Shown: positions 1 through 7,000, counted from the first letter of the stretch. The stretch is 25,730 nt of DNA from JAAAOH01 sp046540795 (GCA_046540795.1 JBKHEN010000023.1:1-25730), one strand, 5' to 3'. Notes: generated by a model from the letters alone, not told the origin. Program-made: numbers and translations.

Positions 1-85
1 CCGCGGATAAGTGTTTGACGTAGTACCGAGGCGGGTCTACGATCAAGGTCTGGCCCCGCAAGAGCCGAGGCCGAGGAGGAGCGTG

Positions 86-1288
86 ATGAAACCTGCCTAC
101 GTGATCGGTACCTGTGATACGAAGTATCGGGAGCTGTCCTACGTGGCGGAGCGCCTGCATGAAATGGGGGTCCCCACGGTGCTCGTGGACGTGGGGTCGA
201 CCGCCCATGGCCACCCGGTCGACGTGACCAACGAGGAGGTAGCCGCCTATCATCCCCGGGGTGAGCGGATCGTCGGTGTAGTGGATGATCGCGGTGAGGC
301 GGTGCGGCTGATGAGCGAAGCGCTCTCGGCCTTTCTGCCGCAGCGTACGGACCTCGGTGGGGTAATCGGGTTGGGCGGCTCCGGCGGTACCGCGCTCGTC
401 GCTGCGGCGATGCGGAGGCTTCCGATCGGGGTGCCGAAGGTCATGGTCTCTACAGTGGCGTCCGGGGACGTAGCACCCTACGTGGGCCCGAACGACATCG
501 CCATGGTCTATTCGGTGACCGACGTGGCCGGCATCAACCGAATTTCCCGCACCGTCCTCGGCAACGCCGCGCATGCCGTGGCCGGCATGATTATGGGTGA
601 GATACCGCCGGTGGAGGCGGAGAAGCCGGCGGTGGGCATGACGATGTTCGGCGTCACCACGCCGGCGGTAACGGCGGTACGTGAGCAGCTCGAGGAGGAA
701 TACGACGTCCTCGTATTCCACGCTACCGGCACCGGAGGGCAGTCGATGGAGAAGCTTGCCGACTCAGGTATGCTTGCGGGAATCATCGATGTCACGACGA
801 CCGAGGTGTGTGACCTGTTTATGGGCGGCGTAATGAGCGCCGGTGAGGACCGCTTCGGCGCGGTCATTCGCACCGGCCTTCCGTATATCGGTTCGACCGG
901 TGCCCTCGATATGGTCAACTTCGGAGCGAAAGACACGGTGCCCGAGAAGTACCGGGATCGGAACCTCTACGTACACAACCCGCAGGTGACCCTAATGCGT
1001 ACCACCCCGGAGGAGAACCGGCGTATGGGGGAGTGGATTGCCGGCAGGCTGAACCAGGCGCCGGGGCCCGTGCGGTTCTTGATCCCGGAGAAGGGAGTCT
1101 CCCTCATAGACGCGCCGGGTCAACCCTTTTACGATCCGGAAGCGGATGCGGAATTGTTCGCTGCGATCGAGCGAGTGTTCGAGCAGACCGGACAGCGGAA
1201 GTTGATCAAGCTCCCGTACAACGTCAACGACCCGGAGTTCGCCGCGGCGCTGGTTGCGAACTTTCGCGAGCTTTTGCAAAGCGGTTGA
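86..1288 (+). CDS. UPF0261 / Tm-1-like ATP-binding domain protein
   Basis: A 400-residue cytosolic protein of the UPF0261 family, the bacterial counterpart of the N-terminal ATP-binding domain of the tomato antiviral protein Tm-1. Family hallmarks visible are a glycine loop GLGGSGGT starting near residue 95, the block GPNDIAMVYSVTDVAGINR in the middle, FHATGTGGQSME and GIIDVTTTEVCD in the second half. Length matches the usual ~400 residues. The frame stays open upstream to position 11, but the ATG at 86 is preceded 5 nt upstream by GAGGAGGA (73-80) and begins with the typical MKPAYVIGTCDTKY, so I chose it. The downstream neighbour encodes the TIM-barrel half of the plant Tm-1 architecture, suggesting that the two products act together. 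The bacterial reaction is not established; ATP or another nucleotide ligand is expected from the family. Family call is firm, function unknown. Confidence 0.9.
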   Translation: MKPAYVIGTCDTKYRELSYVAERLHEMGVPTVLVDVGSTAHGHPVDVTNEEVAAYHPRGERIVGVVDDRGEAVRLMSEALSAFLPQRTDLGGVIGLGGSGGTALVAAAMRRLPIGVPKVMVSTVASGDVAPYVGPNDIAMVYSVTDVAGINRISRTVLGNAAHAVAGMIMGEIPPVEAEKPAVGMTMFGVTTPAVTAVREQLEEEYDVLVFHATGTGGQSMEKLADSGMLAGIIDVTTTEVCDLFMGGVMSAGEDRFGAVIRTGLPYIGSTGALDMVNFGAKDTVPEKYRDRNLYVHNPQVTLMRTTPEENRRMGEWIAGRLNQAPGPVRFLIPEKGVSLIDAPGQPFYDPEADAELFAAIERVFEQTGQRKLIKLPYNVNDPEFAAALVANFRELLQSG

Positions 1289-1313
1289 GTCCGTAACGGC
1301 GACGCGGTATAGG
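1285..1313 (+). promoter_or_regulatory. possible sigma70 promoter for the TIM-barrel gene
   Basis: TTGAGT (1285-1290), a 17-bp spacer and TATAGG (1308-1313). Four of six bases match in each box. It overlaps the stop codon of the upstream gene, so it could be an internal promoter in an otherwise continuous operon. Weak evidence. Confidence 0.3.
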
Positions 1314-1350
1314 CTGAAAAAACACAGAGCGGAAAGGAGCTTATGACGGA

Positions 1351-2181
1351 ATGAAAACGTGGAACAGAAGCGAGCTGGTCGCCGGGTTTCGTGACAAGGT
1401 CAAGCGCCGGGAGCCCATCATCGGCGGAGGCGCCGGGACCGGCCTCTCGGCGAAGTGGGAGGAAGCCGGCGGGATCGATTTGATCGTCATCTACAACTCC
1501 GGCCGCTATCGTATGGCCGGGCGTGGATCCCTTGCCGGGCTCCTTGCCTACGGGAACGCCAACGAGATCGTCGTTGAGATGGCAAACGAGGTCCTGCCGG
1601 TGGTCAAGCACACCCCCGTGCTTGCGGGGGTGAACGGCACCGATCCGTTCGTCAACATGGAGTACTTCCTCGAAGAGCTGAAAGAGATGGGCTTTGCCGG
1701 GGTGCAGAACTTCCCCACGGTGGGGCTTATCGACGGGATGTTCCGACAAAACCTCGAAGAGACCGAGATGGGCTTCGACAAGGAAGTCGAGATGATACGC
1801 ACGGCCCATCGTCTCGGCATGCTCACTACCCCTTACGTTTTCAGCGCGGAGGACGCAGTGGCAATGACCCAGGCCGGCGCGGACATGATCGTTTGTCACA
1901 TGGGGCTCACCACAAAGGGCTCCATCGGGGCGAAGACCGCGCGAACCCTGGAGGACAGCGTCAAGCTCATAGACGAGTGGGCGGCCGCCGCACGGAAGGT
2001 GCGGGAGGATATCATCGTTCTGTGCCACGGCGGGCCCATTGCCATGCCGGAGGATGCCGACTACGTCCTGCGCAATTGCAGCGACGTACAGGGCTTCTAC
2101 GGGGCAAGCAGCATGGAGCGGCTCCCGGCGGAGACTGCGATCAAGGAACAAACCGCGGCGTTCAAGCGCCTGAGCTTCTGA
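1351..2181 (+). CDS. Phosphoenolpyruvate hydrolase family TIM-barrel protein
   Basis: A 276-residue protein of the PEP_hydrolase/TIM-barrel family (the C-terminal half of plant Tm-1-type proteins). Recognisable segments are PIIGGGAGTGLSAKW near the N-terminus, DLIVIYNSGRYRMAGRGS, VLAGVNGTDPF, GVQNFPTVGLIDG, GADMIVCHMGLTTKGSIGA and LCHGGPIAMPEDA, and FYGASSMERLPAE near the C-terminus. These alternate beta strands and catalytic-face loops as in a TIM barrel. It follows the UPF0261 gene by 62 bp and precedes the dehydrogenase by 27 bp, so the three are likely cotranscribed. AAAGGAG at 1333-1339 is 11 nt from the chosen ATG. An out-of-phase ATG at 1343 opens a three-codon micro-ORF whose stop overlaps the real start (ATGA). 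Substrate in the cell is not known; the name comes from the family, not from evidence here. Confidence 0.88.
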   Translation: MKTWNRSELVAGFRDKVKRREPIIGGGAGTGLSAKWEEAGGIDLIVIYNSGRYRMAGRGSLAGLLAYGNANEIVVEMANEVLPVVKHTPVLAGVNGTDPFVNMEYFLEELKEMGFAGVQNFPTVGLIDGMFRQNLEETEMGFDKEVEMIRTAHRLGMLTTPYVFSAEDAVAMTQAGADMIVCHMGLTTKGSIGAKTARTLEDSVKLIDEWAAAARKVREDIIVLCHGGPIAMPEDADYVLRNCSDVQGFYGASSMERLPAETAIKEQTAAFKRLSF

Positions 2182-2208
2182 AGGGAATCTTAAAGGAAAG
2201 AGGTTATC

Positions 2209-3024
2209 GTGCCACAATGCGTACTCGTAACCGGCAGCACCGACGGGATCGGGAAGGCTACCGCAACCGAGCTCGCGCGGCGGGGGATGGAGGTGCTCGT
2301 ACATGGGCGCTCGCCGGAACGGGCAAAGTCAGCCGCCGCCGACATTGCTAACGAGGTGCCCGATGCGCGGGTAGAGGACGTTTCGGCGGATTTGGCTTCT
2401 CTCGAGCAGGTGCGCGCGCTCGCCGATGAGGTCAAGCGGCGTTTCGACGGGCTATCCGTGTTGATCAACAACGCCGGGGTGATGACCAACAGCCGCAAGG
2501 AAAGCTCCGACGGGTATGAGCTTACCTTCGCCGTGAATCACCTTGCCCATTTTTTGCTGACCAATCTGCTGCTCGGCACGCTGCGGCGCAACACGCCGTC
2601 ACGCATCATAAACGTCAGTTCCATGGTTCACGCGAGCGGCGAGATCCGTTTCGAGGACTTGCAGATGCGTCGGGGCTTCAGCGGGTATCGGGCCTACGCC
2701 CAATCCAAGCTGGCAAACGTGCTGTTCACCTATGAGCTTGCCCGCAGGCTCGAGGGAAGCGGCGTGACGGCGAATGCCCTGCACCCCGGTGTCATCGGGA
2801 CCAAGCTGCTGCACGTAGGTTTCTCCGGGGGCGCGCCGGTGGAAAAAGGGGCGGAAACTCCGGTGTATCTCGCTACCTCGGCGGAAGTGGCAGGGACGAC
2901 GGGGACGTACTTCACCGACGGGAAGCCCGTGCGTTCCTCTTCGCTGTCCTACGACGAGCGGCTTTCGGAGCGGTTGTGGGACGTAAGCGCGGAGCTCGTG
3001 GGTCTGCCGCAGGAGTCCCGGTAA
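2209..3024 (+). CDS. Short-chain dehydrogenase/reductase (retinol-dehydrogenase-like)
   Basis: A 271-residue classical SDR oxidoreductase. The Rossmann cofactor motif TGSTDGIG is at residues 8-15, NNAG at 87-90, Asn110 and Ser138 complete the catalytic set, and YAQSK gives Tyr163/Lys167. HPGVIGTKL follows the active site. HGRS after the second strand, with a basic residue, favours NADP(H). The closest subgroup by eye is the RDH11-14/WWOX-like dehydrogenases, which are often misnamed; the substrate cannot be read from sequence. The start is GTG at 2209, preceded by AAAGGAAAGAGG (2192-2203). It is the last gene of the probable three-gene operon. No canonical plus-strand terminator with a U tract follows it. 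Confidence 0.87.
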   Translation: MPQCVLVTGSTDGIGKATATELARRGMEVLVHGRSPERAKSAAADIANEVPDARVEDVSADLASLEQVRALADEVKRRFDGLSVLINNAGVMTNSRKESSDGYELTFAVNHLAHFLLTNLLLGTLRRNTPSRIINVSSMVHASGEIRFEDLQMRRGFSGYRAYAQSKLANVLFTYELARRLEGSGVTANALHPGVIGTKLLHVGFSGGAPVEKGAETPVYLATSAEVAGTTGTYFTDGKPVRSSSLSYDERLSERLWDVSAELVGLPQESR

Positions 3025-3033
3025 CTTTAGGGA

Positions 3034-3057
3034 TTGCCGGCCCCGCGGGGCCGGCAA
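3034..3057. repeat. perfect 24-bp palindrome downstream of the SDR gene
   Basis: Twelve bases (TTGCCGGCCCCG) are followed directly by their exact reverse complement. On the plus strand it is followed by eight A residues instead of T residues, so it is not a standard intrinsic terminator for the SDR operon. On the minus strand it lies just after the U tract of the small-RNA terminator and could act as a back-up stem. Confidence 0.7.
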
Positions 3058-3135
3058 AAAAAAGAGCCCCGGGGAAGGAGGAGGAAACCCCGGGGCATAT
3101 GAGTGGGAGAGGGAAGGGATTTGCTAAATCCCGTT
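3056..3135 (-). ncRNA. candidate ~80-nt small RNA with anti-Shine-Dalgarno loop
   Basis: Three signals line up on the minus strand. A promoter at 3170-3142 predicts a start at an A near 3135 or 3134. The RNA would open with a 7-bp hairpin (GGGATTT/AAATCCC in complementary strands, 3116-3132, 3-nt loop) and continue with an unpaired pyrimidine-rich stretch of about 19 nt. It would end in a 9-bp GC stem (3066-3074 with 3088-3096) closed by a 13-nt loop, UUUCCUCCUCCUU, then UC and eight U. The loop complements AAGGAGGAGGAAA, an extended Shine-Dalgarno sequence. It lies downstream of, and on the same strand as, the outer-membrane protein gene, so it could also be released from that 3'UTR. I do not recognise it as a known RNA family. 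Structure is read directly; function is inferred. Confidence 0.6.
3066..3096 (-). terminator. intrinsic terminator (small RNA and outer-membrane protein mRNA)
   Basis: Stem GCCCCGGGG (3066-3074) pairs with CCCCGGGGC (3088-3096) around a 13-nt loop. On the minus strand it is followed by TC and eight T (3063-3056), the classic hairpin plus U tract. It is the first canonical terminator after the outer-membrane protein stop at 3310. Confidence 0.8.
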
Positions 3136-3141
3136 ACTATT

Positions 3142-3170
3142 TATATAAACCCAAAAGACTCTAATGTCAA
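3142..3170 (-). promoter_or_regulatory. sigma70-type promoter of the candidate small RNA
   Basis: On the minus strand, TTGACA (plus coordinates 3165-3170) is separated by exactly 17 bp from TATATA (3142-3147). The -35 is perfect and the -10 matches five of six. It sits in an AT-rich island inside a GC-rich region and faces no protein start codon, which supports an RNA gene. Confidence 0.65.
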
Positions 3171-3255
3171 CAGTGCCCGGCGAAAAATTTCAGGAATTTC
3201 GACGAATTCCGCCGATACGTGCTGCGCCTGAGGCACGCGGGCCCGGTCTGTGGTA

Positions 3256-3284
3256 TCGGTCGGCGGATGCGAGCCGCCGACCGA
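3256..3284. other. stem-loop just downstream of the outer-membrane protein gene
   Basis: An 11-bp perfect stem (TCGGTCGGCGG at 3256-3266 with its complement at 3274-3284) around a 7-nt loop, starting 25 nt past the minus-strand stop at 3310. No T tract follows in either direction, so it may be an mRNA-stabilising or processing hairpin or a weak terminator. Confidence 0.5.
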
Positions 3285-3309
3285 CGAGCCCGCGCCGGCG
3301 CCGCTTGAA

Positions 3310-4347
3310 TTACAGCTGGAACCGGGCACTCAGGCTGCCCATGAAGTTGTTGCCGAGGACGTCGTATCCGGCGCCGAGGTCGAGCTTCAGCGCGAGAATG
3401 TTGAAGCCCACGCCGCCGAAGAGCCGCATACCCCAGCCGTTCACATCGCTTCCGATGCGGATACCGTCGTTGCGGTCGAGCTCCGGCGCGTCGTAGCCGG
3501 CGTCTTCGAAGGCCTGCTCGATGTCGTCGATGTCGTCCTCCGTGGCTTTGGAACCCTCGTAGAGCAACTCCGACTCCAGGCCGCCGCCGGCGGCGGAGAT
3601 ACCGTAGGAGGCGCCCAGGCCCGCGAAGGGGGTGACCACGAGGAACTGCTTGCTCGCCTGCACCTTGAAGTCGATCACCGAGCTCTGCCAGTCGAAGCTA
3701 AGGTCGGGATCGCTGAAGGCAAGCTCATCACCGGACCCGTCCGGAATTTCGAACGTGTAGTCATTGTTATCGACATCCGGAATGAACACCGCGCCCTGCA
3801 GGTAGTTGTAGCCGGCGCCGACGGAGAGGTTCGGCAGAACCGCACCCTGCTCGATAAGGGCGTAGCGCACGTCCGCGCCGACGAGGAAGTACTCGAGCTC
3901 CGCCGGCATCATGCCGAAGTCGGTGCGGGGAACGCCCCCGATCTTGAGCCCGACGTCGAAGGGCAGAACGAAGCCGCCCACCCGGGCGTCTACGGTGTAA
4001 GCGGGCATCGGAACGCCGATACCGGAGAACCGGTCTATCTCGCCTTTTTCGAGGTCGAGATCGTCCATGGCCGCTTCCACGGTCTTATAGGGAATGGTCG
4101 AGGCGCCGGTGGTTACGCCGACGGAGAAGTTGGGCGGTACGGCGAGGAGTTTCCCGATGTAGGCGTCGGGCGTGTTATTCCCGATCGAGGAGTTAAGCGG
4201 CAGCGAGGACGCGAGATCCGCGGCGAAATCCTCGAAGCTGCCTTCGAACTGATCATAGTCGACGTTCTGCGCGGCGGCCATGCCGGCGCCGAGCACGAGC
4301 ATCACGGCGATAAGGGTGAGTGATTTGGTAAGCATTCTTGTTCTCAT
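3310..4347 (-). CDS. Outer-membrane beta-barrel protein, spirochaete-type hypothetical
   Basis: A 345-residue secreted protein. A Sec signal peptide spans residues 1-26 (basic MRTRMLTK, hydrophobic LTLIAVMLVLGAGM, cleavage after AAA before Gln). The rest alternates amphipathic strands and acidic loops, for example VDARVGGFVLPFDVGLKIGG, LSVGAGYNYLQGAV, VTPFAGLGASYGI and LKLDLGAGYDVLGNN. It ends in SARFQL, with Phe at the third-last position, like barrel proteins inserted by BamA. An acidic loop (DDIDDIEQAFEDAGYD) is probably periplasmic or surface exposed. AGGAGG lies 7 nt before the ATG at 4347, and a promoter is visible upstream. Specific function, such as porin or adhesin, is not evident. 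Confidence 0.75.
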   Translation of the reverse strand: MRTRMLTKSLTLIAVMLVLGAGMAAAQNVDYDQFEGSFEDFAADLASSLPLNSSIGNNTPDAYIGKLLAVPPNFSVGVTTGASTIPYKTVEAAMDDLDLEKGEIDRFSGIGVPMPAYTVDARVGGFVLPFDVGLKIGGVPRTDFGMMPAELEYFLVGADVRYALIEQGAVLPNLSVGAGYNYLQGAVFIPDVDNNDYTFEIPDGSGDELAFSDPDLSFDWQSSVIDFKVQASKQFLVVTPFAGLGASYGISAAGGGLESELLYEGSKATEDDIDDIEQAFEDAGYDAPELDRNDGIRIGSDVNGWGMRLFGGVGFNILALKLDLGAGYDVLGNNFMGSLSARFQL

Positions 4348-4368
4348 ACGAGCCTCCTATAGGCACCA

Positions 4369-4397
4369 ATAATATCACAAGAACCCAAAAAATCTAA
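4369..4397 (-). promoter_or_regulatory. promoter of the outer-membrane protein gene
   Basis: On the minus strand TTAGAT (4392-4397) and TATTAT (4369-4374) are exactly 17 bp apart. The -10 matches five of six. The predicted start gives a leader of about 15 nt holding the AGGAGG site at 4353-4358. Confidence 0.55.
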
Positions 4398-4407
4398 CCC
4401 ACCGAAA

Positions 4408-4453
4408 CCGGGGCGGTCACGATCGGGGGATGATCCCCCCGGTGCCGCCCCGG
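4408..4453 (-). terminator. nested hairpin, likely glnA terminator
   Basis: Outer arms CCGGGGCGG (4408-4416) and CCGCCCCGG (4445-4453) enclose an inner GGGGGA/TCCCCC hairpin. It starts 37 nt past the glnA stop. The following minus-strand sequence is only TTTCGG, so the U tract is poor. It also insulates the outer-membrane protein promoter, whose -35 begins 10 bp further on. Confidence 0.5.
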
Positions 4454-4490
4454 ACCGGCGTATCCGTGTGCAACAAGCTGACGATTTACC

Positions 4491-5915
4491 TCAGATGTCG
4501 TAGTACAGGGCGAACTCCCAGGGATGCGGCCTGAGATCGAGGGCGAGGACCTCGTTGTTCAGCTTGTAGTCGATCCAGGTCTCGATCACGTCCTCGGTGA
4601 ACACGTCGCCCTGCAGCAGGAACTCATGGTCCCGCTCCAGCGCCTCGAGGGCCGCCCGCAGCGAAGCCGGGGTCTTTTCCACCAGGGCCGCCTCCTCCGG
4701 CGGAAGGTCGTAGATGTCCTTATCCAGCGGCTCGCCGGGATCGATCTTGTTCACGATGCCGTCCACGGCGGCCATCATGATGGCGGCGAAGGCCAGGTAG
4801 GGGTTGGACGAGGGGTCCGGACAGCGGAACTCGAAGCGCTTCGCCTTTTCCGACTGCGAGTACATGGGGATGCGCACCGCGGCGCTGCGATTGCGCCGGG
4901 AATAGGCGAGGTTTACCGGAGCCTCGAAGCCGGGAACCAGCCGCTTGTAGCTGTTGGTAGTCGGGTTCGTGAAAGCAAGCAGCGCCGGCGCATGCTTGAG
5001 AATCCCGCCGATGGCAAACATCGCCGTTTCCGATAATCCGGCATAGCCGTCACCGAAGAACAGGTTCTTTCCGTCCTTCCACATGGACATGTGTACGTGC
5101 ATGCCGCTGCCGTTGTCGTTCCAGATGGGCTTCGGCATGAAGGTCACGGTCTTGTTTCGCTTCTTGGCCGTGTTCTTCACGATGTACTTGTATTTCAGCA
5201 TGTTATCGGCCATCTCCAAGAGCGGAGCGAAGCGCATGTCGATTTCGCACTGTCCGCCGGTGGCCACTTCGTGGTGATGCGTTTCCACGGGGATGCCGAG
5301 GGACTGCATGTAGAGCACCATCTCGCTGCGGATGTCGTGGATGCTGTCCGTCGGGGGGACCGGGAAGTAGCCCTCCTTGTAACGCGGCTTGTAGCCGAGG
5401 TTCGGCATCTCCTCCCGCCCGGTGTTCCATCGTCCTTCGACCGAGTCGAGGAAGTAGTAGCCTTCGTGCTCGTTCTGATCGAAGCGGATATCGTCGAGGA
5501 TGAAGAACTCCGCCTCCGGGCCGAAATAGGCCACGTCGGCGACACCGCTCGACTGCAGGTACTTCTCCGCCTTGCGTGCGATGTTGCGCGGGTCCCGGGT
5601 GTAATCCTCGCCGGTGAGGGGATCCGCGATGTTACAGACCAGCACCAGCGTCTTGTGCTCGGTGAAGGGGTCGATAAATGCGCTCTGAGGCACGGGCTTC
5701 ACCAGCATGTCCGATTCGTTTATTGCCTGCCAGCCGCGGATGCTCGATCCGTCGAAGCCCATTCCGTCGGTGAACGAATCTTCCTCGACCTCGCTTGCGG
5801 GCACGGAGAAATGCTGCCACAAGCCGGGAAAATCCATGAACCTGAAGTCGACAATCTCGACCTTCTCCTTCTCCATGAGGGCTAGTACGTCTTTGGGTGT
5901 GTTCATACCGGTCAT
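4491..5915 (-). CDS. glnA: Glutamine synthetase, type I
   Basis: A 474-residue GSI that makes glutamine from glutamate, ammonia and ATP in the cytoplasm, as a dodecamer. Visible signatures are MGFDGSSIRGWQ (52-63), FGPEAEFFI with metal-binding glutamates (131-139), THHHEVATGGQCEID (212-226), NGSGMHVHMS (268-277), NPTTNSYKRLVPGFEAP (317-333) and the arginine-rich RRNRSAAVRIP (340-350). Tyr402 in IYDLPPEEA matches the adenylylation tyrosine of the GSI-beta class (Tyr397 in E. coli), so control by an adenylyltransferase is possible; that enzyme is not in the window. AGGAGAG precedes the ATG at 5915; an in-frame ATG at 5906 is a less likely start. Length is normal for the family. Confidence 0.97.
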   Translation of the reverse strand: MTGMNTPKDVLALMEKEKVEIVDFRFMDFPGLWQHFSVPASEVEEDSFTDGMGFDGSSIRGWQAINESDMLVKPVPQSAFIDPFTEHKTLVLVCNIADPLTGEDYTRDPRNIARKAEKYLQSSGVADVAYFGPEAEFFILDDIRFDQNEHEGYYFLDSVEGRWNTGREEMPNLGYKPRYKEGYFPVPPTDSIHDIRSEMVLYMQSLGIPVETHHHEVATGGQCEIDMRFAPLLEMADNMLKYKYIVKNTAKKRNKTVTFMPKPIWNDNGSGMHVHMSMWKDGKNLFFGDGYAGLSETAMFAIGGILKHAPALLAFTNPTTNSYKRLVPGFEAPVNLAYSRRNRSAAVRIPMYSQSEKAKRFEFRCPDPSSNPYLAFAAIMMAAVDGIVNKIDPGEPLDKDIYDLPPEEAALVEKTPASLRAALEALERDHEFLLQGDVFTEDVIETWIDYKLNNEVLALDLRPHPWEFALYYDI

Positions 5916-5951
5916 TACTCTCTCCTTCTCGTAGTTCCTTGTCTAGCCATT

Positions 5952-5967
5952 AACAATTACCATGCCA
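5952..5967 (-). promoter_or_regulatory. possible sigma54-like promoter of glnA
   Basis: On the minus strand TGGCATGGTAATTGTT resembles the sigma54 pattern TGGCAC-N5-TTGCW. It keeps the invariant GG of the -24 box but has GT instead of GC at -12. It would start transcription about 25 nt before the ATG. glnA is a classic sigma54 target in other bacteria, but no better sigma70 site and no NtrC gene is visible, so this is tentative. Confidence 0.3.
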
Positions 5968-6108
5968 GGTCTCGCTCGATTCTGCCGGCTCCCCAGGCCG
6001 TTCCCGGGAAAGGATTTGGAGTGCGGCAAGCCTGTGTCGCCCGTTTCGTGCCGTTCTCGTGCCTACATATGCGTAGGATTATGGCAGTATTCATACATAA
6101 ATGTAGTA

Positions 6109-6990
6109 TTAATGCGCCTCGGGCACGACTTTGTACTTTTTGACGAATCCGAAGGGCCGATAGGTCATCTTGGCTTGCCGCAACCCCTCATCACCGAGAT
6201 CCTGTTCGCGGTTTATATAGTGATAGTGACGGGGCAGAACCGAGGCGAAGGCCCGATTTATGAACTGATAGATCCCTTTGTAATCTCCGACGGCTTTCTC
6301 AAAGTGTACCGCGAAGCTGCGGCCACGCATGAGCGGCTCTCCCAGGGTGTAGGCGGCCGGCGTCCCGTCCACCCGCACGAGGTAGCCGTGAAGGCCGAGC
6401 TGATCGGCGAGCTCGAGGGCCTCCCGGGCGGCCTCATAGTCGTCTTCGGCGCTGCCACGCTCGTCACGCCATTGCTCGAGGACGTGAAACGCCTCCGCCA
6501 TATTGCGCTCCGACAGCGGCGATTCCTCGTAGTTGTAGTTGTTGATGAACGCGTTCACCAGATTGCGCTTCTTGTGGTACCTCCGTCCCTGAAGTGCGGC
6601 GAGGTCCTTTCGGAGGTACAGATAGTCGAAATTGTCGCGGTCTTCGACGATACGGTAGCCGAGGCGCTCGAGTCTCACGCGGTTGGCGTCCGCGTGCCGC
6701 TCGGCCAGACCTTTGATGTAATCGCGCGCGGTGAGCACCTCCCGTACCGAGGTCTCATCATCGGGAAGCCCGCACGGAAACATCGCGAAACGGGAGCCGT
6801 CCTTTTCGCCGGAAACGACGACGAGCTCGCCGAGGCGGCTCACGTGATAGTCGTAGGTCCGTCGAAAGAGATAGAGATTGGCGAAGGTGAACTCCGATAT
6901 ACCGTCCTCGAGTACCGAGAGGGCGGGGTGCAGTTCCTGCCGCATGTCGAGGGAGATCGGGCTGCTTTCGGGATACTCGGGTATGCTCAT
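6109..6990 (-). CDS. DUF2156 protein (phosphatidylglycerol lysyltransferase C-terminal-like)
   Basis: A 293-residue soluble protein of the DUF2156 family, a GNAT-related double fold like the C-terminal catalytic part of MprF, but without the membrane flippase half. Diagnostic blocks are YHKKRNLVNAFINNY (138-152), AAYTLGEPL (212-220), AVHFEKAVGDYKGIYQFIN (227-245) and YINREQDLGDEGLRQAKMTY (258-277). Members of this short form transfer or bind aminoacyl or acyl groups in some cases, but the substrate here is unknown. I prefer the ATG at 6990 over the upstream open frame because a promoter with -10 TATACT lies 10 nt before it, and the sequence above is low-complexity arginine-rich translation. 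No Shine-Dalgarno is visible. It diverges from pepT. Confidence 0.85.
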   Translation of the reverse strand: MSIPEYPESSPISLDMRQELHPALSVLEDGISEFTFANLYLFRRTYDYHVSRLGELVVVSGEKDGSRFAMFPCGLPDDETSVREVLTARDYIKGLAERHADANRVRLERLGYRIVEDRDNFDYLYLRKDLAALQGRRYHKKRNLVNAFINNYNYEESPLSERNMAEAFHVLEQWRDERGSAEDDYEAAREALELADQLGLHGYLVRVDGTPAAYTLGEPLMRGRSFAVHFEKAVGDYKGIYQFINRAFASVLPRHYHYINREQDLGDEGLRQAKMTYRPFGFVKKYKVVPEAH

Positions 6991-7000
6991 GTGAGTACTA

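Noticed and set aside
1129..2304. 391-codon minus-strand frame opposite the TIM-barrel gene
   Set aside because: The plus-strand genes here are clear family members, the minus frame is Pro/Arg/His-rich and it has no recognisable domain.
3250..4323. 357-codon plus-strand frame opposite the outer-membrane protein gene
   Set aside because: The minus-strand reading has a signal peptide, ribosome site, promoter and barrel-type C-terminus. The plus reading is Val/Glu/Gly-rich without features.
5091..5885. 264-codon plus-strand frame opposite glnA
   Set aside because: Shadow of glnA with no domain or ribosome site.
6086..6113. Near direct repeats AGTATTCAT/AGTATTAAT around a TACATAAATGTA palindrome
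   Set aside because: Could be an operator for glnA, but it overlaps the DUF2156 stop, lies ~180 bp from glnA and matches no operator I can name.
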